A stretch of 64,000 nucleotides of DNA from Streptomyces sp. NBC_00513 (GTDB lineage: Bacteria; Actinomycetota; Actinomycetes; Streptomycetales; Streptomycetaceae): NCBI RefSeq assembly GCF_041431415.1, contig NZ_CP107845.1, positions 1,054,001 through 1,118,000 of the forward strand. The letters run 5' to 3'. The notes under the pieces were generated by a model, which did no database searches, was not told the origin of the DNA, and saw nothing but the letters and a program-made list of their open reading frames with translations. Made by a program: the position numbers and the translations under genes. Of the stretch, positions 33,821 through 42,311 are shown piece after piece. How positions within the stretch are numbered: the stretch's first letter is position 1; every line of letters starts with the position of its first letter.

Positions 33821-35608
33821 ATGCGCACGCACTACCCCCGTACGGCGCATCTTCCCTGGTCCCCCGGGGCGAGCGCGGACGATGTCCGCGCCTCCGGGCT
33901 CTCGGCTCTGGCCGGACGCGAGGTGGTGGTCACGGAGAAGCTCGACGGGGAGAACACCACCCTGTACTCCGACGGGTCGCACGCGCGCTCCCTCGACTCG
34001 GGGCACCATCCGTCGCGGGCGTGGGTGAAGGCGCTGCAAGGCCGGATCGGGGCCGGGATCCCGGCGGGTTGGCGGGTGTGCGGCGAGAACCTGTACGCAC
34101 GTCACTCCCTCGCCTACGAGGACCTGGACAGTTGGTTCTACGGGTTCTCCGTGTGGGACGGCGATTCCTGCCTGGACTGGGACCGCACCGTGCGGTTCCT
34201 GCACGGGATCGGTGTGCCGAGCCCGAGGGTCCTGTGGCGTGGGGTCTTCGACGAGCGGGCGCTGCGCCGGCTGCGGCTCGACACGAACCGCCAGGAGGGC
34301 TACGTCGTCCGCACGGTGGACGGGTTCACCCGCGCCGACTTCGGTCGGTACGTCGCGAAGTGGGTCCGAGTGGGGCACGTACAGACCGACACGCACTGGA
34401 TGTACGCGCAGGTCGTACCGAACGGACTCGGGCGGCGGGCCCCGTTGTGGGCGGTCCGGTCCGGCTCCGAACCGGACGTCGCGGCGCTGCGGGACGCGGT
34501 CGGGGCGGGTCCGGCGGCGCACGCCGAACCCCCCATGCCCGCCGTCGACCCCCCGGGGACGTCCGCCGCGTCGACGGAGGAGGTCGTCGCGGAGGTGACC
34601 GCCCGCCTGGACGGGGCCGGGCGCACCGGCGAGGCGCGGCTGGCCGGGGTACTGGCCGCCGCGCTGCGCGGTGAGCGGCGGGCGGCCCTCGGGGCGCGGC
34701 TCGCGGCCGGGCCGCTCGGGATGGCGACGGCCCGGCGGGTCGCGGACCTGGTCGGGCTGTACCCGGTGCTGCGACGGCCGTTCCCGGACGAGGAGCGGCG
34801 GGCCGGGCTGGTGCGACTGGCCGCCGCGGCCGACCTGGGTGTGCTGCACGCGCTGGCCGGGGCCGCGGCGGACAGGGCCGCCCGGGAGTGCGTGGAGTGG
34901 TCCGCGCTGTGCGCCGAGGACGCGGGGCTGCTCGGGCCGGACCCGCTGGGGTTGTTGCGGTCGGGGCTGCGGGACGGCGTGGCGGGTGTGGACGCGGACG
35001 CGGCGGACCGTTGCTGGGCCGAGGCGCGGGAGGCGTTCGCGCTGGGCAGGGCGCGCACCGCCGAGGAGGCGGTGGCCGCGACCTGGCGGTGGCGCGACGG
35101 GGCGTTCCCCCGGCTGATCCAGCTGTGCGGCCCCTCGGGCAGCGGCAAGAGCACCTTCGCCGGGTCGCTGCCCGGCGTGAGCGCGTACGTGAGCCTTGAC
35201 GACCTGCGGGCCGCCCGGGGTGCGCGCGGCGACCAGAAGGACAACGCGGACGTGCTCCGCGAGGGCCTCGACCGGTTGAGCCTGGCCCTGGCCGCCGCCA
35301 CGCGCACCGGTGGCACGGTGGTGTGGGACGCGACCTCCCTCAATGACCAACAGCGCGGTCTGGCGGGCGCGGTCGCGCGCCGCCGGGACGCTCTGGTCAC
35401 CCACGCGGTGGTGTGGGTCGAGGAGGCGGAGCTGGTGCGGCGCAACACGGTCCGCCCGCATCCCGTGCCCGCGGCGGTGCTGGAGTCACAGCTGCGGCGG
35501 TTCGCTCCGCCGTATCCGGGCCGGGCACACCGGACCTGGTACATCGGCGCGGGGGGCCGGGTCGAGGACACCGCCGGTGCCGTCGCGGAACGGGACGGGG
35601 ACCTGTGA
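33821..35608 (+). CDS. RNA ligase fused to P-loop polynucleotide kinase domain
   Basis: The product is 595 aa. The ligase domain (about 1-220) shows nucleotidyltransferase motif I as EKLDGEN (Lys about 41 would carry AMP). Motif III-like RVCGENLYARHSL, motif IV EGYVVRTVDGF and motif V VAKWVRVG follow. A helical middle region (about 240-425) is unassigned. The C-terminal domain (about 430-560) is an AAA_33-type kinase with Walker A GPSGSGKST and VVWDATSLNDQQR. The expected activities are 5'-OH phosphorylation and ATP-dependent sealing of cleaved RNA. GCAGGAGCGGACC precedes the ATG, and TAGAGT at 33781 may be a -10. Its TGA overlaps the next ATG by one base. Confidence 0.9.
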   Translation: MRTHYPRTAHLPWSPGASADDVRASGLSALAGREVVVTEKLDGENTTLYSDGSHARSLDSGHHPSRAWVKALQGRIGAGIPAGWRVCGENLYARHSLAYEDLDSWFYGFSVWDGDSCLDWDRTVRFLHGIGVPSPRVLWRGVFDERALRRLRLDTNRQEGYVVRTVDGFTRADFGRYVAKWVRVGHVQTDTHWMYAQVVPNGLGRRAPLWAVRSGSEPDVAALRDAVGAGPAAHAEPPMPAVDPPGTSAASTEEVVAEVTARLDGAGRTGEARLAGVLAAALRGERRAALGARLAAGPLGMATARRVADLVGLYPVLRRPFPDEERRAGLVRLAAAADLGVLHALAGAAADRAARECVEWSALCAEDAGLLGPDPLGLLRSGLRDGVAGVDADAADRCWAEAREAFALGRARTAEEAVAATWRWRDGAFPRLIQLCGPSGSGKSTFAGSLPGVSAYVSLDDLRAARGARGDQKDNADVLREGLDRLSLALAAATRTGGTVVWDATSLNDQQRGLAGAVARRRDALVTHAVVWVEEAELVRRNTVRPHPVPAAVLESQLRRFAPPYPGRAHRTWYIGAGGRVEDTAGAVAERDGDL

Positions 35609-38532
35609 TGCGTACCAGCGAGGAGCTCTACCACCAGGTGCGCTGGGACCCGCGGTTGGATCCGGCGCGGTTCACGCTCGGGCTGCTGCAACGCGGGGCC
35701 GCCCCGAAGCGGGTGCCCCTGCCGTCGTTCGTGCCGGGGGGCGACATCCCCTGGCACCGGGTGCTGTTCGTCGAGGCGGACGGCGAGTTGGTGTGGGACC
35801 GGGCCACCGGCCTGGACGTGATCGACGGCACGCGGGCCGGTCGGATCGAGGAACCGCGGCTGCTGGACGCGCCGTTCTTCACCGTACGGATCCCGCACGC
35901 GTGGGACCCGGCGGGCGAGGGCGCCTGGCGGCCGGCCGAACCGGACCCCGACGCCCCGCGCGTGGACGCCGTCCGGCTGGTCACGTGGAACACGCTGTGG
36001 GACCGGTACGACGCGCCCCGCATCTCCACCGCGCTGCGCAGGCCGATGCTCCTGGCCGACCTGGCCCGGGCCGACGCCGACGTGATCGCGCTCCAGGAGG
36101 TCGAACCGGCGCTGCTGACGATGCTGCTCGCGCAGCCGTGGGTGCGGGAGCGGTACACGGTGGGCGCCGACCCGCGCGGCCGGGACGTCGTCGAGTGCGG
36201 GCTGTTGATCCTGAGCCGGTTGCCGGTGCGGGAGGCGGGTCTGCACGAACTGCGCCCGCACAAGGCCGTGATCGCCGTGACGGTGGACACCGCGGCCGGG
36301 CCCCTGGTGGTGGCCAACACCCACCTGACGAGCGACCACAGCGAACACGGCGCGGACCGGCGGACGGGAGAACTGGCCTCCCTGGCCCACGGCCTGGGCT
36401 CCGTCGACGCCCCGATCGCCCTCGTCGGCGACTTCAACGACGGCCGGGCCGGGGCCGAGGGCCCTGCCGCCGCGCTCGGACTCCGGGACGCCTGGACCGA
36501 GGTACACGGGGCGGCGGACGACACGCCGACCTTCGATCCGGCGGTGAACCCGCTGGCGGCGGTGGGCTCGCTCTCTGGACGGTCCGCGCGACTGGACCGG
36601 ATCCTGCTGCGGTCGTCGGGCGTGGTGCGCTCGGCGGCGCTGCGGGGCGACGTCCCCGGCCCGGACGGGCTGTTCGTCTCGGACCATTTCGGGGTGGAGG
36701 CGACGGTGGGGTTCGAGGCACCGGACGAGGGACCCGCGCGCCTGGACGTGGCGGCGACGGCGCGCACGGCCGTGGCCTGGCTCCCACCGGCCGACCCGGC
36801 CGTGGACGCCCTTCGGCGCGCCCACGATCCCCGGGTCGACCGGTGGCCCGCGCACGTGAACCTGCTCTTCGGCTTCGTTCCCGAGTCGGCGTTCGAGGCG
36901 GCGATGCCGCTGCTGGCGCACGTCGCGGCGGAGGCTTCCCCGTTCACGGCCCGCCTGGAGGGCGTACACGACTTCGGGCACCGGGAGGACGCCACGCTGT
37001 GGCTGGACCCGGCCGCCGACGGCGCCGCGCCCTGGCATGAACTTCGACGGGCACTGGCCGCACGGTTCCCCGGCTGCCGGGGCCGCGCCGAGGGCTACAC
37101 CCCGCACCTGACGCTGGGGCGCAGCGACGATCCGCGGCGGGCGGTCGCGGAGTTCGGCGCCCGCCTCGGCGGCGGAACGCGCCGGGCGCGGGTCGGCTCG
37201 CTCGCCGTGCTGTCGCGGCGCGGGGACGGACCGATGGAGGTCCGGGCGACGGTGGAGTTGGGCACGGGCGAGGTCAGGTGGGTACCCGATACCGAGCCGT
37301 CGGTCGAGCCGTCGGTCGAGCCGTCGATCCCCCCGTCGACGGATTCGTCGGCCGACCGGGGCCGTCCTGATCCCGGGGCGGTCCTCGCCCGGATCACGGC
37401 GGCGTTGGGCGAGGGCGTGGTGCACGTGGCGGGGTCCCGGCGGATGGGCTGCGCGCTGCCGGACGCGGATCTGGACCTGGTGGCGGCGCTGGCCGGCGAG
37501 GTCCGCATCGAGGAGGTGCGGGGCCGGGTGGCGGCGGCGCTGCCCGAGGCCGAGCGGCTGCGGTCGGTACCGGGGGCGCGGGTGCCGGGGCTGCGCTTGC
37601 GGGTGGGCGGACTGGACGTGGACCTGGTGGTGGTCTCCACCGGCGCCATGGAGCCGGAGCGGGCCGTGGCCCGACGGGCGGAGCTGGGCGAGGCGGCGCG
37701 GATCGCGCTGAGCGCGGTCGGCGACGCCGACGCGGTACGGGACTCCGTGGGCCCGCGGCAGGCGGCCTTCACCGGGCTGGCCCGCGAGGTGAAGGCCTGG
37801 GCGCGGGCGCGGGGCCTGGATTCGGCGCCGTTCGGCGGACTGCCGGGCCTGGCCTGGTCGGTGCTGGCCGCGCGGACGGTGCGGGAGGCCTGCGACCTGG
37901 CTCCCGACGCGCTGTCCCGTGAGTTCTTCGGGATGTGGGCGGCCTGGGACTGGCGCGAGCCGGTGTCCCTGGGGGCGACGGGATCCGCGGCAGCGCAGCG
38001 GGCGGGGCAGGAGTCCGGGGCGGGGCTCCCGTCCGCGCACGGCCCGGGCGGGAGCGACCGTGACCCCGTCACGGTGCTCACCCCCTCCGATCCGGTCCGC
38101 AGTTGCACGACGCAGGTGGGGCCGGGTACGCGCGACCTGCTGGTCCGGGAGCTGTACGCGGCCTGGGAGGCGTTGGAGGCCGGCGCGGACGGCCCGCTCG
38201 CCGCGGCCGGAGCGCCGGCGCACCGACGACACGCCGCCTGGGCGGTGGTCACCGTACGGGGCGACGCAGGGGAGTTCGAGGAGCGGCTGGGCCGCGTGCG
38301 CGGCCGGTTGCGTGCGCTGCTCGCCGCGCTGGAGGAGGGCGGTGTCGGGGACGCTCACGCCTGGCCCCGTCCGTTCGTGTCGCGGGACACGCTCGCTCGC
38401 TACGCGATCGGGCTCGGGTCGAACCCGCCGGCCGCGGCCGACCTGTCCCCGCTGGTCGCCCGTTGGACGGCGGGCCTGCCGGGAGTCACGGTCGAGCGGG
38501 TGGAGGGCGGGGCGGTTCCGACCCTGGCCTGA
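35608..38532 (+). CDS. Multidomain RNA-end-processing protein: DUF504-EEP-2H-poly(A) polymerase
   Basis: The product is 974 aa. Domain 1 (about 1-80, ELYHQVRWDPRLDPARFTLG, IPWHRVLFVEADGE) is DUF504/MJ1316, predicted to recognise RNA termini. Domain 2 (about 124-365) is an endonuclease/exonuclease/phosphatase fold with VTWNTLWD, IALQEVEP, ANTHLTSDHS, VGDFND and SDHFGV. Domain 3 (about 385-555) is a 2H phosphoesterase with HVNL and HLTL, able to open 2',3'-cyclic phosphates in relatives. An EPSV-repeat linker follows. Domain 4 (about 600-974) has the nucleotidyltransferase motif GSRRMGCALPDADLDLV plus Asp in LDVDLVVV, and VTVLTPSDPVRSCTTQVG resembling eukaryotic poly(A) polymerase. It is coupled to the ligase/kinase gene, giving a healing, tailing and sealing set. 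Confidence 0.88.
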   Translation: MRTSEELYHQVRWDPRLDPARFTLGLLQRGAAPKRVPLPSFVPGGDIPWHRVLFVEADGELVWDRATGLDVIDGTRAGRIEEPRLLDAPFFTVRIPHAWDPAGEGAWRPAEPDPDAPRVDAVRLVTWNTLWDRYDAPRISTALRRPMLLADLARADADVIALQEVEPALLTMLLAQPWVRERYTVGADPRGRDVVECGLLILSRLPVREAGLHELRPHKAVIAVTVDTAAGPLVVANTHLTSDHSEHGADRRTGELASLAHGLGSVDAPIALVGDFNDGRAGAEGPAAALGLRDAWTEVHGAADDTPTFDPAVNPLAAVGSLSGRSARLDRILLRSSGVVRSAALRGDVPGPDGLFVSDHFGVEATVGFEAPDEGPARLDVAATARTAVAWLPPADPAVDALRRAHDPRVDRWPAHVNLLFGFVPESAFEAAMPLLAHVAAEASPFTARLEGVHDFGHREDATLWLDPAADGAAPWHELRRALAARFPGCRGRAEGYTPHLTLGRSDDPRRAVAEFGARLGGGTRRARVGSLAVLSRRGDGPMEVRATVELGTGEVRWVPDTEPSVEPSVEPSIPPSTDSSADRGRPDPGAVLARITAALGEGVVHVAGSRRMGCALPDADLDLVAALAGEVRIEEVRGRVAAALPEAERLRSVPGARVPGLRLRVGGLDVDLVVVSTGAMEPERAVARRAELGEAARIALSAVGDADAVRDSVGPRQAAFTGLAREVKAWARARGLDSAPFGGLPGLAWSVLAARTVREACDLAPDALSREFFGMWAAWDWREPVSLGATGSAAAQRAGQESGAGLPSAHGPGGSDRDPVTVLTPSDPVRSCTTQVGPGTRDLLVRELYAAWEALEAGADGPLAAAGAPAHRRHAAWAVVTVRGDAGEFEERLGRVRGRLRALLAALEEGGVGDAHAWPRPFVSRDTLARYAIGLGSNPPAAADLSPLVARWTAGLPGVTVERVEGGAVPTLA
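37294..37329 (+). repeat. 12-bp in-frame tandem repeat encoding an interdomain linker
   Basis: Two copies of GAGCCGTCGGTC and one of GAGCCGTCGATC encode EPSV-EPSV-EPSI between the 2H and nucleotidyltransferase domains. Confidence 0.9.
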
Positions 38533-38918
38533 GCCCCGACGCCCCCGGCGATGCCCGGGCCGACGGTCGCGGCGACTCCCGGCGACGACAAGTAACGAAC
38601 GCATGGACACGAGCACCCTCCTGCCGGCCCCACTGTCCGAACGTGGTCGGTCGACCACCCCGTCCCGCCCTCCCCGTGCGGCGGGCTCGGCGGGCAGTGC
38701 GGGACGGAGCGGTCAGGAGCCTCAGTAGAGTGCGGAGGGCTTTTTTCGTCAACACTTTTCACAAGGATTGAAGAAACCCCAAGTTCACAGGCCTGAAGCG
38801 CAATTGACACCTCGTTGGATCTTCAGTTCATGAACGCTCAACCCCTTGACGCCCCCCGCGCCGGGCAGTTCACTCACGCTTCGATCCCCCCGGATCCTCG
38901 ACGTCAGGAGTGCCCCGC
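38533..38918. other. 386-bp intergenic region with terminator and AT-rich leader
   Basis: No gene is seen. Outer stem arms CGTCCCGC/GCGGGACG lie at 38661-38668 and 38699-38706, followed by the T-run terminator at 38718-38746. The stretch 38741-38850 is unusually AT-rich for this genome and holds TTGACA at 38804-38809, a possible -35 for the secreted protein gene; no convincing -10 is seen at 16-18 bp. The AGGAG ribosome-binding site lies at 38906-38910. Confidence 0.5.
38718..38746 (+). terminator. Rho-independent-like terminator of the RNA-repair operon
   Basis: A short bulged stem AGCCTC/GAGGGCT is followed directly by six T residues (38741-38746). The T-run is rare in this GC-rich sequence. 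Confidence 0.5.
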
Positions 38919-41075
38919 ATGCCCCTGCTCCACGATCGCCCGCCGAGACTCACCGTCGCGGCCCTCGCCGCGGCCCTGGTCGCGGCCCTCCTCGTGCTGC
39001 TCCCCGGCGCCACCGCGAGCGCGGCGCCCACGCTGCTCTCCCAGGGCCGGCCCGCCACCGCCTCCACCGTGGAGGGCGGCGGCACCCCGGCCTCCGCGGC
39101 CGTGGACGGCGACACCAACACCCGCTGGTCCAGCCAGTTCGCCGACCCGCAGTGGATACAGGTCGACCTGGGCGCCCCGGCGCAGATCAGCCAGGTCGTG
39201 CTGCGCTGGGAGGCCGCGTACGCCAAGGCGTACCGGGTCGAACTGTCCGCCGACGGGGCCAACTGGTCCACCGCCCACTCCACCGCCACCTCCGCCGGCG
39301 GGGTCCAGACCCACGACGTCACGGGCACCGCCCGCTACGTCCGGGTGTACGGCACCCAGCGCGCCACCGGATACGGCTACTCGCTCTGGGAGTTCCAGGT
39401 GTACGGCACGGGCGGTACCGGTCCGGCGCTCCCCGGCGGGGGCGACCTCGGCCCCAACGTGATCGTCTTCGATCCGTCCACGCCGAACATCCAGGCCCGG
39501 CTGGACCAGGTCTTCGCGCAGCAGGAGTCGGCCCAGTTCGGCTCCGGCCGCTACCAGTTCCTGTTCAAGCCGGGCACGTACAACGGCCTCAACGCCCAGA
39601 TCGGCTTCTACACCTCGATCTCGGGTCTCGGCCTCAGCCCGGACGACACCACCATCAACGGGGACGTCACCGTCGACGCCGGCTGGTTCGGCGGCAACGC
39701 GACGCAGAACTTCTGGCGTTCGGCGGAGAACCTGGCACTGAACCCGGTCAACGGCACCGACCGCTGGGCCGTGTCCCAGGCCGCGCCGTTCCGCCGGATG
39801 CACGTCAAGGGCGGACTCAACCTGGCCCCCAACGGCTACGGTTGGGCCTCCGGCGGGTACATCGCCGACTCCAGGATCGACGGCCAGGTCGGCAACTACT
39901 CGCAGCAGCAGTGGTACACCCGCGACAGCTCCATCGGCGGCTGGTCCAACTCCGTCTGGAACCAGGTGTTCTCCGGCACCCAGGGCGCGCCGGCCCAGGG
40001 CTTCCCCGAGCCGCGCTACACCACGCTGGACACCACCCCCGTCTCGCGGGAGAAGCCCTTCCTGTACCTCGACGGGAACGAGTACAAGGTGTTCGCCCCG
40101 GCGAAGCGGGTGAACGCCCGCGGCACCTCCTGGGGCAACGGGACCCCGCAGGGCACCTCGATCCCGCTGAGCCGGTTCTACGTGGTCAAGCCGGGCGCGA
40201 GCGCCGCCACGATCAACCAGGCGCTGGCCCAGGGCCTCCACCTGCTCTTCACCCCGGGCGTCTACCACGTGAACCAGACCATCCAGGTGAACCGCCCCGA
40301 CACGGTCGTCCTGGGCCTGGGCCTCGCCACGATCATCCCGGACAACGGGGTGACCGCCATGAAGGTCGCCGACGTGGACGGCGTCAGGCTCGCGGGCTTC
40401 CTGATCGACGCCGGTCAGGTCAACTCCCCCACCCTGCTGGAGGTCGGTCCGGCCGGCGCGAACACGGACCACGCGGCGAACCCGACGACCGTGCAGGACG
40501 TGTTCATCCGCGTCGGCGGCGCCGGTGCGGGCAAGGCCACCGCCGGCATGGTGATCAACAACCACGACACCATCGTCGACCACACGTGGATCTGGCGGGC
40601 CGACCACGGCGACGGGGTGGGCTGGGAGACCAACCGCTCCGACTACGGCTTCCGCGTGAACGGTGACGACGTGCTGGCCACCGGGCTGTTCGTCGAGCAC
40701 TTCAACAAGTACGACGTCGAGTGGAACGGCGAGCGCGGCCGGACGATCTTCTTCCAGAACGAGAAGGCGTACGACGCCCCCAACCAGGCCGCGATCCAGA
40801 ACGGTTCGATCAAGGGCTACGCCGCCTACAAGGTGGCCGACTCGGTCAACACGCACGAGGGCTGGGGTCTGGGCAGCTACTGCTACTACAACGTGGATCC
40901 GACGATCCGTCAGGACCACGGCTTCCAGGCGCCGGTGAAGTCCGGTGTCCGCTTCCACGACCTGCTCGTCGTCTCGCTGGGCGGGAACGGCCAGTACGAG
41001 CACGTCATCAACAACACCGGCGCCCCCACCTCGGGGACGTCGACCACCCCCTCCACCGTGGTCTCGTTCCCCTGA
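38919..41075 (+). CDS. Secreted F5/8C (CBM32-like) plus right-handed beta-helix protein
   Basis: The product is 718 aa. The signal peptide is at about 1-33 (AALAAALVAALLVLLPGATASA). A discoidin/F5-8C carbohydrate-binding domain follows at about 37-160 (RPATASTVEGGGTPASAAVD, RWSSQFADPQWIQVDLG). The rest is a long beta-helix-type region (FKPGTYNGLNAQIGFYTSIS, FTPGVYHVNQTIQVNRPDTV, VADVDGVRLAGFLIDAG) as in polysaccharide lyases and glycosidases such as GH55. The exact enzyme family is not recognised. ATG 38919 is preferred (AGGAG at -13) over GTG 38910. A strong terminator follows. Confidence 0.82.
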   Translation: MPLLHDRPPRLTVAALAAALVAALLVLLPGATASAAPTLLSQGRPATASTVEGGGTPASAAVDGDTNTRWSSQFADPQWIQVDLGAPAQISQVVLRWEAAYAKAYRVELSADGANWSTAHSTATSAGGVQTHDVTGTARYVRVYGTQRATGYGYSLWEFQVYGTGGTGPALPGGGDLGPNVIVFDPSTPNIQARLDQVFAQQESAQFGSGRYQFLFKPGTYNGLNAQIGFYTSISGLGLSPDDTTINGDVTVDAGWFGGNATQNFWRSAENLALNPVNGTDRWAVSQAAPFRRMHVKGGLNLAPNGYGWASGGYIADSRIDGQVGNYSQQQWYTRDSSIGGWSNSVWNQVFSGTQGAPAQGFPEPRYTTLDTTPVSREKPFLYLDGNEYKVFAPAKRVNARGTSWGNGTPQGTSIPLSRFYVVKPGASAATINQALAQGLHLLFTPGVYHVNQTIQVNRPDTVVLGLGLATIIPDNGVTAMKVADVDGVRLAGFLIDAGQVNSPTLLEVGPAGANTDHAANPTTVQDVFIRVGGAGAGKATAGMVINNHDTIVDHTWIWRADHGDGVGWETNRSDYGFRVNGDDVLATGLFVEHFNKYDVEWNGERGRTIFFQNEKAYDAPNQAAIQNGSIKGYAAYKVADSVNTHEGWGLGSYCYYNVDPTIRQDHGFQAPVKSGVRFHDLLVVSLGGNGQYEHVINNTGAPTSGTSTTPSTVVSFP

Positions 41076-41097
41076 TCCACCCCTGACCCCCCGCAGG

Positions 41098-41127
41098 ACG
41101 CGGGGCGGCCCGGCGGCCGCCCCGCGT
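41098..41127. terminator. Strong terminator hairpin
   Basis: The 13-bp perfect stem ACGCGGGGCGGCC, loop CGGC, and its complement end in TTTT. It separates two secreted-protein genes. Confidence 0.88.
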
Positions 41128-41143
41128 TTTCCGGGCCGTCCGA

Positions 41144-41155
41144 GAGAGCGCTCTC
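41144..41155. promoter_or_regulatory. LacI-type operator GAGAGCGCTCTC before the DUF1996 gene
   Basis: This perfect 12-bp palindrome has the central GCGC of LacI-family sites, 25 bp before the ATG. The identical core lies upstream of the GH3 gene at 55209-55224. Confidence 0.65.
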
Positions 41156-41180
41156 CCATCCACCCCGAAGGAGCCGCACG

Positions 41181-42257
41181 ATGAGAATCCGCTCGCGGAC
41201 CCTGTCCGCACTCCTGGTCTCGGCGGCGTTCGCCGTGACCGCCGCAGCCGGTCTCGGCGCGTCCGCGCTGACCGCCCAGGCGACCCCGGACTCCGGCGCC
41301 GGCGCGCACGCGGGCATGAACCACGCCGCGGTCGCCCCGCTCGCCACCGGCGACGACCCCGACGGCGACGGCTACATCCCGGCCGTTCCGCAGGTCACCG
41401 GCGTCACCCCGTCCGACCGGGAGCCGGCCCCGCGCTACTTCCACGAGTTCCAGGCCAACTGCGCGGTCACCCGGACCGCCCCGGACGACCCGATCGTCTT
41501 CGCGGGGCGGCCGGGCGCCTCCCACGACCACACCTTCATGGGCAACACGACCACGGACGCGTTCAGCACCACCTCCTCGCTGAGCACGGGCGGCACGGCC
41601 TGCAACGCGGTCGGCGACCTGTCGGGCTACTGGATGCCGACGCTCTACAACGGCAACCAGGCCGTACTGCCCACCGGACCCCAGGTCATCTACTACAAGG
41701 CCGGGGTCACCGACCACACGAGCGTGCGCCCCTTCCCCAAGGGCCTGCGGTTCCTCGTCGGCGGTCCGACCCAGACCGCGGCGGAGTTCCGCGCGCACAA
41801 GGGCTGGGTCGAGGGCTGGGAGTGCGGCGACAGCTTCAAGAACGTCGAGTTCCCCGCGAACTGCCCGGCCGGCACACAGCTCAACATCCGCTTCCAGGCG
41901 CCCAGTTGCTGGGACGGCAAGTACCTCGACACCCCTGACCACAAGGCCCACATGGCGTATCCGACGGTGAAGGCCGGCACCAACAACAACGTCTGTCCGA
42001 CCTCCCACCCGGTGGCGCTGCCCATGGTCGAGTTCAAGATGGCCTTCCCCGTCAGCGGGAACATGTCGCAGGTCAGGCTCTCCAGCGGGGCCGGCCACAC
42101 GTTCCACTTCGACTTCTTCAACGCGTGGGACGACCGGACCCTGAACGCCCTCGTCGAGCACTGCGTCAAGGGCGGTCTCCAGTGCGACGCCCGCGGCTAC
42201 GACCAGACCCACCCCGAGGCGGGCGCCGTCCTCGGCCCCGACTACCGGCTCCCGTAG
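41181..42257 (+). CDS. Secreted DUF1996 protein
   Basis: The product is 358 aa. The signal peptide (about 1-34) ends near AQA-TP. DUF1996 motifs include YFHEFQANCAVTRTAPDDPI, PGASHDHTFMGN, SGYWMPTLYNG, FQAPSCWDGKYLD, HKAHMAYP and GHTFHFDFFNAWD. The many conserved His, Cys and Asp suggest metal or glycan binding. The family is common in fungi and actinobacteria, often beside carbohydrate-binding modules, but unproven. GAAGGAGCCGCACG precedes the ATG. A LacI-type operator lies immediately upstream, so expression is probably sugar-induced. Confidence 0.9.
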   Translation: MRIRSRTLSALLVSAAFAVTAAAGLGASALTAQATPDSGAGAHAGMNHAAVAPLATGDDPDGDGYIPAVPQVTGVTPSDREPAPRYFHEFQANCAVTRTAPDDPIVFAGRPGASHDHTFMGNTTTDAFSTTSSLSTGGTACNAVGDLSGYWMPTLYNGNQAVLPTGPQVIYYKAGVTDHTSVRPFPKGLRFLVGGPTQTAAEFRAHKGWVEGWECGDSFKNVEFPANCPAGTQLNIRFQAPSCWDGKYLDTPDHKAHMAYPTVKAGTNNNVCPTSHPVALPMVEFKMAFPVSGNMSQVRLSSGAGHTFHFDFFNAWDDRTLNALVEHCVKGGLQCDARGYDQTHPEAGAVLGPDYRLP

Positions 42258-42311
42258 GGCGCGTCCTCGCGTTCCCTCCCCGCTTCCCCCCACTCCCAAG
42301 GAGGCTCAGGC

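Noticed and set aside
34300..38658. Very long antisense open frame (over 1400 codons) across the RNA-repair genes
   Set aside because: The plus-strand proteins have clear catalytic motifs and ribosome-binding sites. The antisense product is low-complexity Arg/Pro/Ala/Gly, an expected shadow of GC-rich coding DNA.
38741..38918. Riboswitch in the AT-rich leader of the secreted beta-helix gene
   Set aside because: I could not match any known aptamer consensus; only a terminator and a possible -35 are supported.
38904..42299. 1131-codon minus-strand open frame opposite secreted proteins
   Set aside because: It has a Gly/Val/Arg-rich shadow composition; signal peptides and domain motifs are on the plus strand.
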